NCBI RefSeq assembly: GCF_000014585.1
Contig: NC_008319.1
Location: 1,426,001-1,490,000, forward strand
From: Synechococcus sp. CC9311
GTDB lineage: Bacteria; Cyanobacteriota; Cyanobacteriia; PCC-6307; Cyanobiaceae
Reading direction: 5' to 3'
Length of the DNA stretch: 64,000 nucleotides
This document shows, one piece after another, positions 53,882 through 62,791 of the stretch (its first letter is position 1; each line of letters begins with the position of its first letter). The notes below the pieces were generated by a model. It ran no database searches. It saw only the letters and a program-made list of their open reading frames with translations, and was not told where the DNA came from. Position numbers and translations under genes: made by a program.

Positions 53882-54844
53882 ATGCCAGGATCAATCCTCA
53901 AGGCAATTTTTCCAGTCATTGCATACTTATGCATTGGCTACATCGCGAAACGAACCAAGAAATTCGACCCCAGCAATAGCGGAATCTTAATTGGCTATGT
54001 CCTAAACATATCAATCCCCTGCATGATTGTCCTTGACATGACAAGGCAGGACATGTTCAAAAACCTTTCAAAGTATGCTGAATTCTTCGGCGGATACCTA
54101 TTAGTATCCGCGATTGTATTCGCTATAGCCTATTCATACGCAAGGATCGTTAAGCGTCAGAATCTATTAATTGGATCTTACTTTTCCGCTGCCGCTTCCT
54201 ATTCAAATACCTGCATGATTGCACTGCCAATCCTGGCCATCATGCTTCCAGTGGGAGGTGCAACGTATGGCGTGATCGGAGTGATTGTTTTAATCATTGG
54301 ACTACAAACAACATCTATCATCTATGAATACACCTCAGAAGACAATTCAAAACTAGATGTGCGAAAAATACTCGTTTCAATCGGCAAAGCAATGAAAGCA
54401 AATTACTTCATTGCTATGGTGTTGGGCTTAATTCTTTCTTTCCTAGGCTTCCAATTCCCAAGCATCTTAAGCACGAGCTTAAACGCAGTTGGTATCACAA
54501 CAGCACCAGTCGCACTCTTTGCCATTGGAGCTCAGTTGAATTTCACGCTTTTCAAAAACCACATTCGCATCGTAAGTGAATGTACCTTTTTTAAATTATT
54601 CCTGATGCCGGTACTTGCTTGGATAATTTGTGACCTGGTCAAGTTGCCACCGGCACCTTCGGTTGCCGTGATTCTATGCAGCGCAGTACCTACAGCAAAA
54701 TGCCAATATGCCGTAGCCCGATCACACGATGTTTATGTTGAAGAAACTGAATCAATTGTAGCGGGAACAACGATTCTTTCCATGGTGACAATGGCAGTCG
54801 TTATTGCCATGCTTGCCAGGGAATACCCAACATTAGTGACTTAA
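53882..54844 (+). CDS. AEC-family (auxin efflux carrier-like) permease
   Basis: This 320-residue protein has about ten membrane spans. The motifs GYVLNISIPCMIVLDM, AAASYSNTCMIALPIL and the ALFAIGAQL segment fit the AEC family, which exports organic acids, malonate or other anions. It may export a product of the neighbouring monooxygenase. The gene is AT-rich. Confidence 0.84.
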   Translation: MPGSILKAIFPVIAYLCIGYIAKRTKKFDPSNSGILIGYVLNISIPCMIVLDMTRQDMFKNLSKYAEFFGGYLLVSAIVFAIAYSYARIVKRQNLLIGSYFSAAASYSNTCMIALPILAIMLPVGGATYGVIGVIVLIIGLQTTSIIYEYTSEDNSKLDVRKILVSIGKAMKANYFIAMVLGLILSFLGFQFPSILSTSLNAVGITTAPVALFAIGAQLNFTLFKNHIRIVSECTFFKLFLMPVLAWIICDLVKLPPAPSVAVILCSAVPTAKCQYAVARSHDVYVEETESIVAGTTILSMVTMAVVIAMLAREYPTLVT

Positions 54845-54870
54845 GTGTACGCTAAAGAATAGACACTAAT

Positions 54871-55170
54871 TCACAAAGAATCTTGCAACAACTGCACTTC
54901 CAATTCACGTCGACTGAGCAATAAAACCATGCGATATCCGTGGCTATTAAGGCCTGTCTGTTCTCGCACAAGATCTGTATGAGCGAGAGCCAGGCCGCAG
55001 GTTTCAACAAACAGAACGGGAAGGCTGCGGGCATTCCCACTCATGCCTTGAAGATCAAGAGCCTGACGCACTGCTTGCTGTGCTTTCTCAGATCCCAATC
55101 GTTCCACAAAAGCAGGCCAGAGGTGGTTCACTGGCGTGTAGGTCGAAAAGTCAATCGTGGAATCAGCCAT
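54871..55170 (-). CDS. Hypothetical protein, second gene of a two-gene unit
   Basis: This 99-residue protein starts MADSTIDFSTYTPVNHLWP. It has helices SEKAQQAVRQALDLQGMSG and GYRMVLLLSRRELEVQLLQ. Its ATG overlaps the stop of the gene before it (TGATG). No family was recognised. Confidence 0.62.
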   Translation of the reverse strand: MADSTIDFSTYTPVNHLWPAFVERLGSEKAQQAVRQALDLQGMSGNARSLPVLFVETCGLALAHTDLVREQTGLNSHGYRMVLLLSRRELEVQLLQDSL

Positions 55171-55427
55171 CAAACGGGCAACTGCTCAATCGCGACTGCA
55201 ATCATCTGAGGAGTCACCGTAATCACTTCAAGAGCATCCTGATTATCAAGATAGGAATCGAAGGAGGCGAAACGCTCGATACGAGGGTTAGCACCCTCAA
55301 CAGCACACGCCTCGATCCAATCATTATTTTGAGGCTTCACAACCACGAAGGCCTGAAGGGCTTCATCGAGATCGCCACCATCACCGATTCCTTCTCCATG
55401 CCAGATCGCTTCAAAAAATTCAGACAT
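55170..55427 (-). CDS. Small acidic conserved hypothetical protein
   Basis: The 85-residue product from the ATG at 55427 begins MSEFFEAIWHGEGIGDGGDLD. It contains LQAFVVVKPQNNDWIEACAVEG and YLDNQDALEVITVTPQMIAVAI. The frame is open to 55625, but the longer N-terminus looks non-coding. It is coupled to the next gene. Confidence 0.6.
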   Translation of the reverse strand: MSEFFEAIWHGEGIGDGGDLDEALQAFVVVKPQNNDWIEACAVEGANPRIERFASFDSYLDNQDALEVITVTPQMIAVAIEQLPV

Positions 55428-55625
55428 CGCTGAGAAGAACTGTTCACCCATTATCAGTGATGCAAGATCTCCAGGACTATTGCAAGCCTTTCTCGAAGGC
55501 CATTGAGATGTGATGGCGTCGTTGGCTGCTTGCCACACCGAACACTGTTGGCACGTCTCAGTGAAGCCAAGTGATCTTGAGGTTGATCCACACTTGAAAG
55601 AGCCGGGATGGTTTTCCATCACCAT

Positions 55626-55930
55626 CGCAAGCCATCCGTGTGGAGCAGTGGCGGTTCTAACTGTTAGCCATCACGATGACGTTGTGACGAATGTAGCCAT
55701 AGCAAAAGATTCGATCTGATCCTGAAAGCCGACAGCTTCGTTGATTTGCTTGATAGAAAAGCAAAAAACTATTCCTACTCTGAACAACAATCAGAATCGC
55801 TCAACGTGAAGATTGGCAAAAAAAAGCCCTGCTGACAGCAGGGCTCAAAAAACCAAAATTGAGCGATGGACCGAGAAAAGATTCAGGCTCAACTTCTATC
55901 GCTTAGATCAGCGATATATTGGTAGTCCTA
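55626..55930. other. Intergenic stretch holding one terminator
   Basis: No gene is supported. Short frames are not protein-like. The only clear element is the minus-strand terminator at 55818-55846. Confidence 0.5.
55818..55846 (-). terminator. Rho-independent terminator of the small secreted-protein gene
   Basis: AGCCCTGCT/AGCAGGGCT with a GAC loop has an A run on its left, a U-tract on the minus strand. It lies 85 bases past the stop of the gene at 55931-56128. Confidence 0.9.
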
Positions 55931-56128
55931 TCAGTGGGATTTCTTATAAACGGCTACCGCTCTTGCAATGCAGTTTTCATCTGATTGAGTAGCTTGACTA
56001 TTACCAGCAACAGAGGCATTGCACGCCTCTTGAATTGCACTCATGACAGAGTCAGGTACCTCTGGAGCAGCTGAGACAGCCATAGGTGCTGCAAGAGCAA
56101 CAATGAGAGTGGCGAGCGCAGTTTTCAT
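55931..56128 (-). CDS. Small secreted protein with one Cys pair
   Basis: This 65-residue protein has a signal peptide (MKTALATLIVALAAPMAVSA). The mature 45 residues (APEVPDSVMSAIQEACNAS to NCIARAVAVYKKSH) contain two Cys that could form a disulfide between helices. It has its own terminator. No family was recognised. Confidence 0.72.
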   Translation of the reverse strand: MKTALATLIVALAAPMAVSAAPEVPDSVMSAIQEACNASVAGNSQATQSDENCIARAVAVYKKSH

Positions 56129-56346
56129 TGGTATTGAAGAACACCCTTTATGTCTAGCTCTAAAAAAACACTGCGGCATCATTTATGAGGTCAAACGGAG
56201 GGGTTCTCCGTCTCTGTCCATCATCTTGAACACCTCGTTGGATCAAATGACACATCCACGCGACGATCTGCATCCGCTGATTCAAGGGTGAGGAACACTG
56301 GTGTTGTGAAATCAAGATATACAGGTGCTGGGCTAGCGCCAATCCA

Positions 56347-58428
56347 TCAAGCCGCAGGAGGAATGAATTCAGGGGGGTTAGCAACAGCAACCTCATAACC
56401 AGCACAGCGTTGTTGATCAAGATGCTGAATATGCTTCCTCTCGGAGTAATAAAGCTCTTGCAATCGAAGTGCATCCGCATTCAGCTGTTCAAACATTTCC
56501 TGAATACGACCTTCCATATCCTCTCCCCCTGCCGATTCTGTCTGCTCTTGCTCTTTAGCAATCAGCGAAGCAATGCACCGTTCCAGAGTTTCAAGCCGTT
56601 GACTACCCCAAGCCTCTAGCAAGTGACGGCAACGTTTATGACTCTTCTGTCGCTCCAAAATAGCCGCGGTGCCCCGTAAAACATCCATGGGACGCGCCAA
56701 CGCCAAACGCTGCAGCTCCGCGGGTTCTAAAAGCGGCGTCAACCTGGCCACTAAGGCGCTGTTTTCCAGCAGCAGCTGATCGGTAAGCAAACGAGGTAGA
56801 TCCAGATCGGCCAACTCATGACCAGGATCTTTGCCCCGACTGATCGCCTCTAGCCGACCGGAGCCGATATTGCCCTCTTCAAGGTCGGTAATTGCAGACC
56901 ACAACAGACGGTGGTGCTGAAGAGCGAAGTCTTCCAACTCACGTTGGCGTAATTCGCACCGCACCTGGGAGCGGTGAATCGGACAGTGCAGGTAAATGCG
57001 CAGGATCTCGGCTTCACAACGCTCTCGTTGGCTGACTTCACCAGCCTTTTCATGCCGGGCTGAGCGTCCATGCCAGCGTTGACCTTGCACCTGTTGGCGC
57101 AAATCCTGCTCCAACTGCAACGCCAAACGGCCTTGGCCACCGCTTAAGCGCTCCGCAACTTGCTGGAGGTAGTGGGTGCGAATTGCTGATTGAGGAAGCT
57201 TGCCTAACAGCTCCACCAAACCGCTAACAGCTTGTTGGAACTGATCAGCCTTGGTCAGATCACGGCCTTCCAGCACCTGTTCGATCTGCCAATCGAGCCA
57301 AAGCGGTGCCTGATCAAGCAGGGCGCGATAGTCACCAGCTCCATGATCCTTTAAATACTCATCTGGATCTTTCCCAGAAGGTGTATGGAGAACTCGCAAC
57401 TCCAACTGTCCTTGAAGCGCAAGCTGCTCCACCTCACCGATCGCGCGGTTCGCAGCTCGGATCCCTGCACGATCGGCATCAAAATTAAGAACGATGCGTT
57501 TGCCGTCACTGCACCGGCACAGTTGGGTGATCTGTTGACCGCTAAGGGCCGTACCAAGTGACGCCACAGCATTGGTGACTCCCGCCGCATGCAAGGCGAT
57601 GACGTCGAAATAGCCCTCCACCACCACAGCGCGATCGTCCTTACGGATCGCATTGGCCGCCTGATCGAGACCAAAGAGGTGCTTGCCTTTTTCAAAGACC
57701 TCTGTTTCAGGTGAGTTCAGGTACTTGGGATCGCTGCCATCGAGACTTCGACCGCCAAAGCCAATGACCCGTCCCTGGCGATCACGAATCGGAACGATGA
57801 CACGGCCACGGAAGCGGTCATAAAACCCGTTGCCTCCTTTCCTTGGGACGACCAAGCCTGCTGACTCAAGCAGCTCTGGCGATAAACCCTCAACGTGTTG
57901 AAGATGCTTGAGCAAACCGTCCCACTGATCGGGGGCATAGCCGAGCTCGAAGGTCTCCATCGTGGCTTCGCTCAAGCCACGCTGATCGCGCAGGTAAGCC
58001 AGGGCCTCTTTGCCCGACGCACTCTTCAGCTGACTGCGAAACCAACCGGAGGCGAGGGCCAACGCACGATGCAGGTGATCACGCCGCGAGAGTTGTTGAC
58101 GGAGACGCTCCTGTTGAGGACCGTCAACCGTTTCCACCGGCAGTTGATACCGTCGCGCCAAATCCAGAACAACGTCGCTGAAGCTCTGCCGTTGGAATTC
58201 CATCAAAAACTTGATGGAATTGCCACCCGCGCCGCAGGAAAAGCAGTAATAAAACTGCTTTTGCGGCGACACCGTCATCGACGGCTTGCTGTCGTCATGA
58301 AACGGGCAAACGCCAACGAATTCCCGTCCCTTTTTTTTGAGCACCACGTGCTCACCCACCACATCAACGATGTCGGCGCGCTCCTTAACGGCGTCGATGG
58401 TGCGGGGATGTAGACGGGGCATCGCCAT
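56347..58428 (-). CDS. dnaG: DNA primase
   Basis: This 693-residue primase makes RNA primers at the fork. The zinc-binding domain (VCPFHDD, then YYCFSCGAGG) lies at residues 41-67. RVIGFGGRSLDGSDPKYLNSPET and the TOPRIM acidic motif VVEGYFDVIAL follow, and DADRAGIRA gives the second acidic pair. GGAG precedes the ATG at 58428. The C-terminal helicase-binding region is long and low in similarity, as is usual. Confidence 0.96.
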   Translation of the reverse strand: MAMPRLHPRTIDAVKERADIVDVVGEHVVLKKKGREFVGVCPFHDDSKPSMTVSPQKQFYYCFSCGAGGNSIKFLMEFQRQSFSDVVLDLARRYQLPVETVDGPQQERLRQQLSRRDHLHRALALASGWFRSQLKSASGKEALAYLRDQRGLSEATMETFELGYAPDQWDGLLKHLQHVEGLSPELLESAGLVVPRKGGNGFYDRFRGRVIVPIRDRQGRVIGFGGRSLDGSDPKYLNSPETEVFEKGKHLFGLDQAANAIRKDDRAVVVEGYFDVIALHAAGVTNAVASLGTALSGQQITQLCRCSDGKRIVLNFDADRAGIRAANRAIGEVEQLALQGQLELRVLHTPSGKDPDEYLKDHGAGDYRALLDQAPLWLDWQIEQVLEGRDLTKADQFQQAVSGLVELLGKLPQSAIRTHYLQQVAERLSGGQGRLALQLEQDLRQQVQGQRWHGRSARHEKAGEVSQRERCEAEILRIYLHCPIHRSQVRCELRQRELEDFALQHHRLLWSAITDLEEGNIGSGRLEAISRGKDPGHELADLDLPRLLTDQLLLENSALVARLTPLLEPAELQRLALARPMDVLRGTAAILERQKSHKRCRHLLEAWGSQRLETLERCIASLIAKEQEQTESAGGEDMEGRIQEMFEQLNADALRLQELYYSERKHIQHLDQQRCAGYEVAVANPPEFIPPAA

Positions 58429-58531
58429 GTCTCCATTCTGCGAGCCCCGATGCCGTTTTGGCTGTTCAACACGATGCGCAGTGACTGTTCAACGCAATGC
58501 GCCATGGTTGGCAGGTGTCGTCGGAACAACC

Positions 58532-59446
58532 ATGCAGGGGCTGTTAGGTGCGATACGAGGCAGCCAGTCCGCTAAGGAGTGGCGAGCCTGCGGTGCCCTG
58601 ATCGCCTGTGCATTGGCGTTCAGTTTGATGACTGTTTGCGTGAAACACCTGGGAGGACGCCTGCCAGTGGCAGAAGTCGTTCTGGTGCGCTCCTTGATCA
58701 GCATTGCCATCACCCTGGCAATGTTGCGTCGTCTCAAGGTCTCGCCCTGGGGCGAGCAACGTGGGTTGTTGTTGATCCGTGGAGGATTAGGGACTGCAGC
58801 CTTGTTGTGTTTCTTTGAGGCCCTCGCTCGGCTTCCACTCGCGGCAGCAACCCTGCTGCAATACACCTACCCAACGCTGACAGCACTGGCGGCATGGCTA
58901 CTTTTAGGCGAACCCATCCGACGCCGAATCGGCATCGCTGTGCTGTTAGGCCTACTGGGGGTGACGTTGGTGGTTCAGCCCGAATGGGTGGGCGGCACGA
59001 TGGGAAGCCTGCCTGCCATGGCAGCTTTGATCGGCCTAGGCGGTGCGTTGCTGACGGCACTGGCCTACGTGAGTGTGCGTCAACTTTCGGTTCAAGAGCA
59101 CCCACTCGTGATCGTCTTTTATTTCCCCTTGGTATCGGTTCCAGCAACCCTGCCGTTGCTCTGGGGGCAGGCCACGCTGTGGCCCAATCCAACCGAGTGG
59201 GTCTGGCTGATCGGAGTTGGGTTGTTCACGCAGATCGGACAGATCTGGTTAACCGAAGGCCTATCCGCCCTGCCCGCAGCGCGTGCCACCTCGATCAATT
59301 ACGTCCAAGTGGTGTTTGCGGCACTTTGGGGCGTGCTGTTTTTTGCCGAACCGATTACCGGTGCTGTGGTGCTTGGAGCCTTATGCGTATTAGGGGCCAC
59401 GCTGATCAGCCTGAGTGCCAGGACTGCTCGCAAGGCTGAAAGCTGA
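58532..59446 (+). CDS. EamA/DMT-family membrane transporter
   Basis: The product of about 304 residues has ten membrane spans in two EamA halves: ALIACALAFSLMTVCVKHLGG to LLQYTYPTLTALAAWLLLGEP, then ALIGLGGALLTALAYVSVRQL to NYVQVVFAALWGVLFFAEP. The substrate is unknown; family members export amino acids or metabolites. It is divergent from dnaG. Confidence 0.87.
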   Translation: MQGLLGAIRGSQSAKEWRACGALIACALAFSLMTVCVKHLGGRLPVAEVVLVRSLISIAITLAMLRRLKVSPWGEQRGLLLIRGGLGTAALLCFFEALARLPLAAATLLQYTYPTLTALAAWLLLGEPIRRRIGIAVLLGLLGVTLVVQPEWVGGTMGSLPAMAALIGLGGALLTALAYVSVRQLSVQEHPLVIVFYFPLVSVPATLPLLWGQATLWPNPTEWVWLIGVGLFTQIGQIWLTEGLSALPAARATSINYVQVVFAALWGVLFFAEPITGAVVLGALCVLGATLISLSARTARKAES

Positions 59447-59464
59447 AACCTATCGACTGACACA

Positions 59465-59938
59465 TCAAAGCGAATCGATCGGCAAAGGATGGGTGATCCA
59501 ATCTTGTGAGGTTCCATCGCTGGAACCAACCGGTCGGGCTAAACGCCAACTTTGCCCACGTTCACCCCGCTCTAAGAACAGCTCAAAAGGACTATCTACA
59601 CGCACTGAATCAGCGGGAAGGCGCCAATCGAAGCGTCCGGTGAGATGAATTCCACGTTGCTCACCAAGACGGATGGACTCCTGCTCTTCTATGCGAACAC
59701 GACTCACTTCTGGCACACCCACAGGATCTAATTCAAGGGACTGGGCAATCGCTGTTTGAGTCAATTGAATTTGCAGCCCCAGCGCTTTCAGCAACACACC
59801 GCGTGGAGGTTGATCGGCTGGTCCGCAACCGGTTAATCCAAGGTTAAGAAGCAACAGCACGCAAACAACCAGCACACGTTGAACGCTGCGCTTTAGCGAT
59901 CTCATCCAAACGTTCAGGCTTGGCGGGGCAGGCGGCAT
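59465..59938 (-). CDS. Putative lipoprotein
   Basis: The product of up to 157 residues has an Arg/Lys-rich start, a hydrophobic core (VLVVCVLLLLNLGL) and a lipobox LTGC that would be lipidated at Cys. The mature domain is beta-rich (RVRIEEQESIRLGEQRGIHLTGRFDWRLP). A start at 59905 is also possible. It converges on the DMT gene. The function is unknown. Confidence 0.7.
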   Translation of the reverse strand: MPPAPPSLNVWMRSLKRSVQRVLVVCVLLLLNLGLTGCGPADQPPRGVLLKALGLQIQLTQTAIAQSLELDPVGVPEVSRVRIEEQESIRLGEQRGIHLTGRFDWRLPADSVRVDSPFELFLERGERGQSWRLARPVGSSDGTSQDWITHPLPIDSL

Positions 59939-60066
59939 GAGCAGCCAATCAATGCTGACAACGATAGTTGCCAATTGAATGAATTTTGACAGCAATCCAG
60001 CAGTCAAGGAGCAAAAAATTTGCCCGAAGCGGAGGGCTGCTGAATGACGGATGCGGTATGACCTGA

Positions 60067-60276
60067 TTACTTTTTCTTGGCAATCCGTACCAACTGAGGA
60101 TTGAGAGGACAGGCCAAGGCATGAAACGGTTTGTGATGGCCTTCAAAAATCAAGCTCCCCATCGGTTGAGCATGAGCGGTATGGATTTCCATGAGTGAAT
60201 GTTCCAATGCATTTGTTCTAGGAAGGCGATGAGCCAGATGCGATAGGTAGAACCGCCCATCCGTGGTGGTTATCAC
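60067..60276 (-). CDS. Hypothetical protein
   Basis: The frame from a GTG near 60276 encodes about 69 residues (VITTTDGRFYLSHLAHRLPR, then GSLIFEGHHKPFHALACPL). It has a protein-like pattern with several His. A longer start at 60372 is open but less likely. No family was recognised. Confidence 0.42.
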   Translation of the reverse strand: MITTTDGRFYLSHLAHRLPRTNALEHSLMEIHTAHAQPMGSLIFEGHHKPFHALACPLNPQLVRIAKKK

Positions 60277-60372
60277 CCACACCCTTGTGGCGAAAGGCCG
60301 CACTGTTCGGAAAGCGGTTATGACTGCGACATCACAATGGAGTAGGCGATCGAATGAGCAAAATCGACTCAT

Positions 60373-61041
60373 TCAATCCTTCGTTGATCGAAGGTGGTCC
60401 CGAACTCCAACATGAACGAAGCGAATCAGACGCTTGGAATCACTCAAAGATCAAGGATTAGCTGTTGACGCAGTGAACCGATAAGACGCTCGAGAGTTGC
60501 AGATTTGATCGGTTTTCATCATGAAACGATCCAATCAAGCGTCTCTAAAGCCGTGGATTCCATCTCACTGAATGATGGAAGAAGATCGCTACTGGCTGAC
60601 GACCTCTGCTGATGAGGCACGCCATTCCAAGTTTCAGTGGTTTTTGCTGTGAAGGCAATGCGCCTTTACACCGATGGCAAGTGTGCTCCGCTGACGCAAA
60701 CTATGGACATCGAGATCGGAGGCGCTTTGACAGACGACACTCCACCTGAGTTATCAGCAGAAGCAAGCTGACTTCAGGTCCCTGCTCCAACAGTCTCAAC
60801 AAGACGTGGGTTGTTCCTTTGGTAGGCAATGCCTTGCGCGCCACGCCAATCGATACTCCATCTGCACCGTCCTAGGTGCCCTACGGAGAACACGACCCCA
60901 CACCTAGAGCCCCGGCCCCAGGTGATCCTGCAGACAGTCGCTTCGCGCCAATCTTTCAGTTCACTGTTTTCGATACGAGGTTCAGTCTTCCGCGATACAG
61001 ATTCACTGATTAATGGTTTGCGATATGAATAAACGAGCGAG
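60373..61041. other. Non-coding stretch with strong inverted repeats
   Basis: No convincing gene is seen. It contains CCTTCG/CGAAGG at 60378-60394 and the large nested inverted repeat listed at 60484-60544. Short frames such as one at 60829-61032 are not protein-like. Confidence 0.45.
60484..60544. ncRNA. Nested inverted repeat, candidate structured RNA
   Basis: An outer stem AGACGCT (60484-60490) / AGCGTCT (60538-60544) encloses an inner stem GATTTGATCGGTTTTC (60502-60517) / GAAACGATCCAATC (60523-60536). The inner arms pair except for one mismatch and one or two bulged bases. No poly-T run follows, so it is not a simple terminator. Confidence 0.35.
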
Positions 61042-61281
61042 CTAGGCCGTCTTTTCCATCTGGGAGAGGCGGCCTCTCCTTATGGAAGAAGAATGCTGAT
61101 TCATTGCTGCATCAAGCCTTGTTGTCAGCATTTCAGCCACCCCGTCCTCTATCAAGCACTCAGGGTTATTGGCAATCGAAACGCCAAACTCCTCGACAAA
61201 CGCGACAACCGTGGACCCAGCGAGGCTTAGGCGTATCAACTTTGGTGGTGAAGCCACCGCTTGGTTCACACGCATCAGCAC
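61042..61281 (-). CDS. Uncertain hypothetical ORF
   Basis: The 79-residue frame starts at GTG or at an ATG two codons later. PKLIRLSLAGSTVVAFVEEFGVSI followed by a helical part is moderately protein-like. An overlapping minus frame (61166-61441) encodes a Cys-rich sequence instead, and I cannot decide between them. Confidence 0.28.
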   Translation of the reverse strand: MLMRVNQAVASPPKLIRLSLAGSTVVAFVEEFGVSIANNPECLIEDGVAEMLTTRLDAAMNQHSSSIRRGRLSQMEKTA

Positions 61282-61439
61282 CTGAATCCCTTCCGCAGTT
61301 GTTCACCACCATCAAGGCAATCCGACCGCAGACATTCGGTTTGTAGTTGTCATGCATCGATCTCTGATCGCGATTGGATGCTGCTTCATTCGAGCTGTTG
61401 CGCTGCTGCGTATGAGCTCGCATATACATCTTGGTGACC

Positions 61440-61595
61440 ATGCCGATTGCCTCCCTTCAGTTCAACGATGACAAGCAGAATCTCTTCGAAAACTTCCCAT
61501 CACTGAAGTTTGAACGGCTCAGCAATGGGTGTGTATCGCTACAAACAAAAGCAGGGAGATCCAAGATGCTTTGCCCAGCGGCGTCGAGCTGCTGA
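61440..61595 (+). CDS. Candidate 51-residue ORF before a terminator
   Basis: ATG at 61440 to TGA at 61595 encodes MPIASLQFNDDKQNLFENFP and then SLKFERLSNGCVSLQTKAG, with a varied, protein-like composition. A strong forward terminator follows 15 bases after the stop, which supports an expressed plus-strand transcript here. No family was recognised. Confidence 0.36.
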   Translation: MPIASLQFNDDKQNLFENFPSLKFERLSNGCVSLQTKAGRSKMLCPAASSC

Positions 61596-61609
61596 CACAA
61601 GGGAGAACG

Positions 61610-61639
61610 CGAGCGGCCTGAGAAACCGCTCGTTTTTTT
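61610..61639 (+). terminator. Rho-independent terminator, plus strand
   Basis: CGAGCGG/CCGCTCG with a 9-base loop is followed by seven T. Confidence 0.88.
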
Positions 61640-61721
61640 GGTCCGTGATCAACAACTACGACTGGTTGACTGAATCCAGCCAATGAAGTGATCTTCACCT
61701 TCCGGGCATCTCAGAATCGTC

Positions 61722-61754
61722 GGACAAAAGAAAACCCCGCCAAAGGCAGGGTTT
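61722..61754 (-). terminator. Rho-independent terminator, minus strand
   Basis: AAACCCCGCC/GGCAGGGTTT with a 3-base loop and one mismatched pair has A-rich sequence on its left, a U-rich tail on the minus strand. It lies inside a minus-strand frame (61649-62026), which argues against that frame being a gene. Confidence 0.7.
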
Positions 61755-62377
61755 CTCGGCTTCTCGTAGGGCGTGTTGCCTTGTTTCCACTCCGTGAAGA
61801 AGCCCTCCTCACACGACCATTCTGCGTCTGGACTGGCACTGTGCCAGTAATCACCAACACTAAAGCGATTGTCACACCGTTTCCAAGTGAACTGGTCCAG
61901 CCAACTCCCGACAACACATTGACTGTTCAACCCAGCTGCAAATGGATGGGTTGTCGGCCTGGATGTCATGGATAGGGTCGGACTGCTGACTGAAAGAGCT
62001 GAGCGAAGGAGTGGAAGAGGTTGCAATCACGAGGACTCAGCTTTATTCACGCAACTCACTCATTCGTCACAGCTATTGAGAACTTTTCTCACCTGCCGTG
62101 ACGGCGTTTGGCAAAGAATGGTCGAGTGACTCTTTGGACGGGGTCGACAGTCCCACAATCAATCAACTTCTTGCGATTTAGAAGCCCGCAAGAAGTTGAG
62201 GGACATTGCCTTGCTCTCAAATGCTTTCCAGGGCTTTGAGCGTGACGCTCCTGAAGTCAGGGCATGAGGCGAAGGCTCTATCCATTCCACATAGACAGGA
62301 ACATTGGAAGAACGATCGGACTCCATCATCCCTGAGACAAGGCCAAGAATGAACCAGCCTTCACCGTCACAAAGGGA
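61755..62377. other. Stretch without a supported gene
   Basis: A minus-strand frame at 61649-62026 reads through a terminator and is not accepted. The notable element is the 13-base perfect inverted repeat at 62163-62199. Some minus-strand transcript should enter the terminator at 61722-61754, but its source is unknown. Confidence 0.4.
62150..62204. ncRNA. Extended hairpin, candidate structured RNA or protein-binding site
   Basis: A perfect 13-base stem TCAACTTCTTGCG (62163-62175) / CGCAAGAAGTTGA (62187-62199) has an 11-base loop. It is extended by GTCCC (62150-62154) / GGGAC (62200-62204), separated on the left by an 8-base bulge. No T run follows. Confidence 0.4.
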
Positions 62378-62791
62378 CTATTGACATTTTTCAAAGGCAG
62401 ATCCGAATTTTCTTTCAACAACAACTCCATCAACACGGACAACTGATGTTTCATAAAGATCGCAGGTTTTCTTTTTGAAATCAGACATTTCGTCAGGATC
62501 GAAAACAACAGCATTTGCATATCCTCTTTTTTTCATTGTCTTCTTCACGCAATCCTTATCCCAGAGCTGAGCTTTTTTCTCCCAGCGGCCTGCATTCCCA
62601 AGACGAGAATAAACCTCAGTGCCCTCAATAACACAATTATCCTTCACATCAGCCCATTGCTTAAACGTCATAATAGTGAGTCCATCTGGATTATTGGAAT
62701 TCGTTTCTGCCTTGGCCTGAGGCAACGAAGACATTGCGATCGTTGCAGCCCCTAGTCCAGCCATTGCAACGAAGACTTTAAGACGATTCAT
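62378..62791 (-). CDS. Secreted small protein with four mature Cys
   Basis: This 137-residue protein has a signal peptide (MNRLKVFVAMAGLG to AKA, about 28 residues). The mature chain has Cys in NCVIEG, DCVKK, TCDLY and KCQ and a Lys-rich middle. Two disulfides are likely. No family was recognised. It resembles the other secreted small proteins of the window in size and Cys number. Confidence 0.72.
   Translation of the reverse strand: MNRLKVFVAMAGLGAATIAMSSLPQAKAETNSNNPDGLTIMTFKQWADVKDNCVIEGTEVYSRLGNAGRWEKKAQLWDKDCVKKTMKKRGYANAVVFDPDEMSDFKKKTCDLYETSVVRVDGVVVERKFGSAFEKCQ

Noticed and set aside
56160-56480. Minus-strand hydrophobic frame at the end of dnaG
   Set aside because: It is out of phase within the dnaG C-terminus and looks like a shadow frame.
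61800-61830. CCTCCTCACAC resembling the loop of the cyanobacterial Yfr1 small RNA
   Set aside because: The core differs from the expected motif and the flanking stems and T run are missing.
61649-62026. Minus-strand frame of 125 codons with several Trp and Cys
   Set aside because: It reads through a convincing minus-strand terminator at 61722-61754, so its last third would be non-coding.
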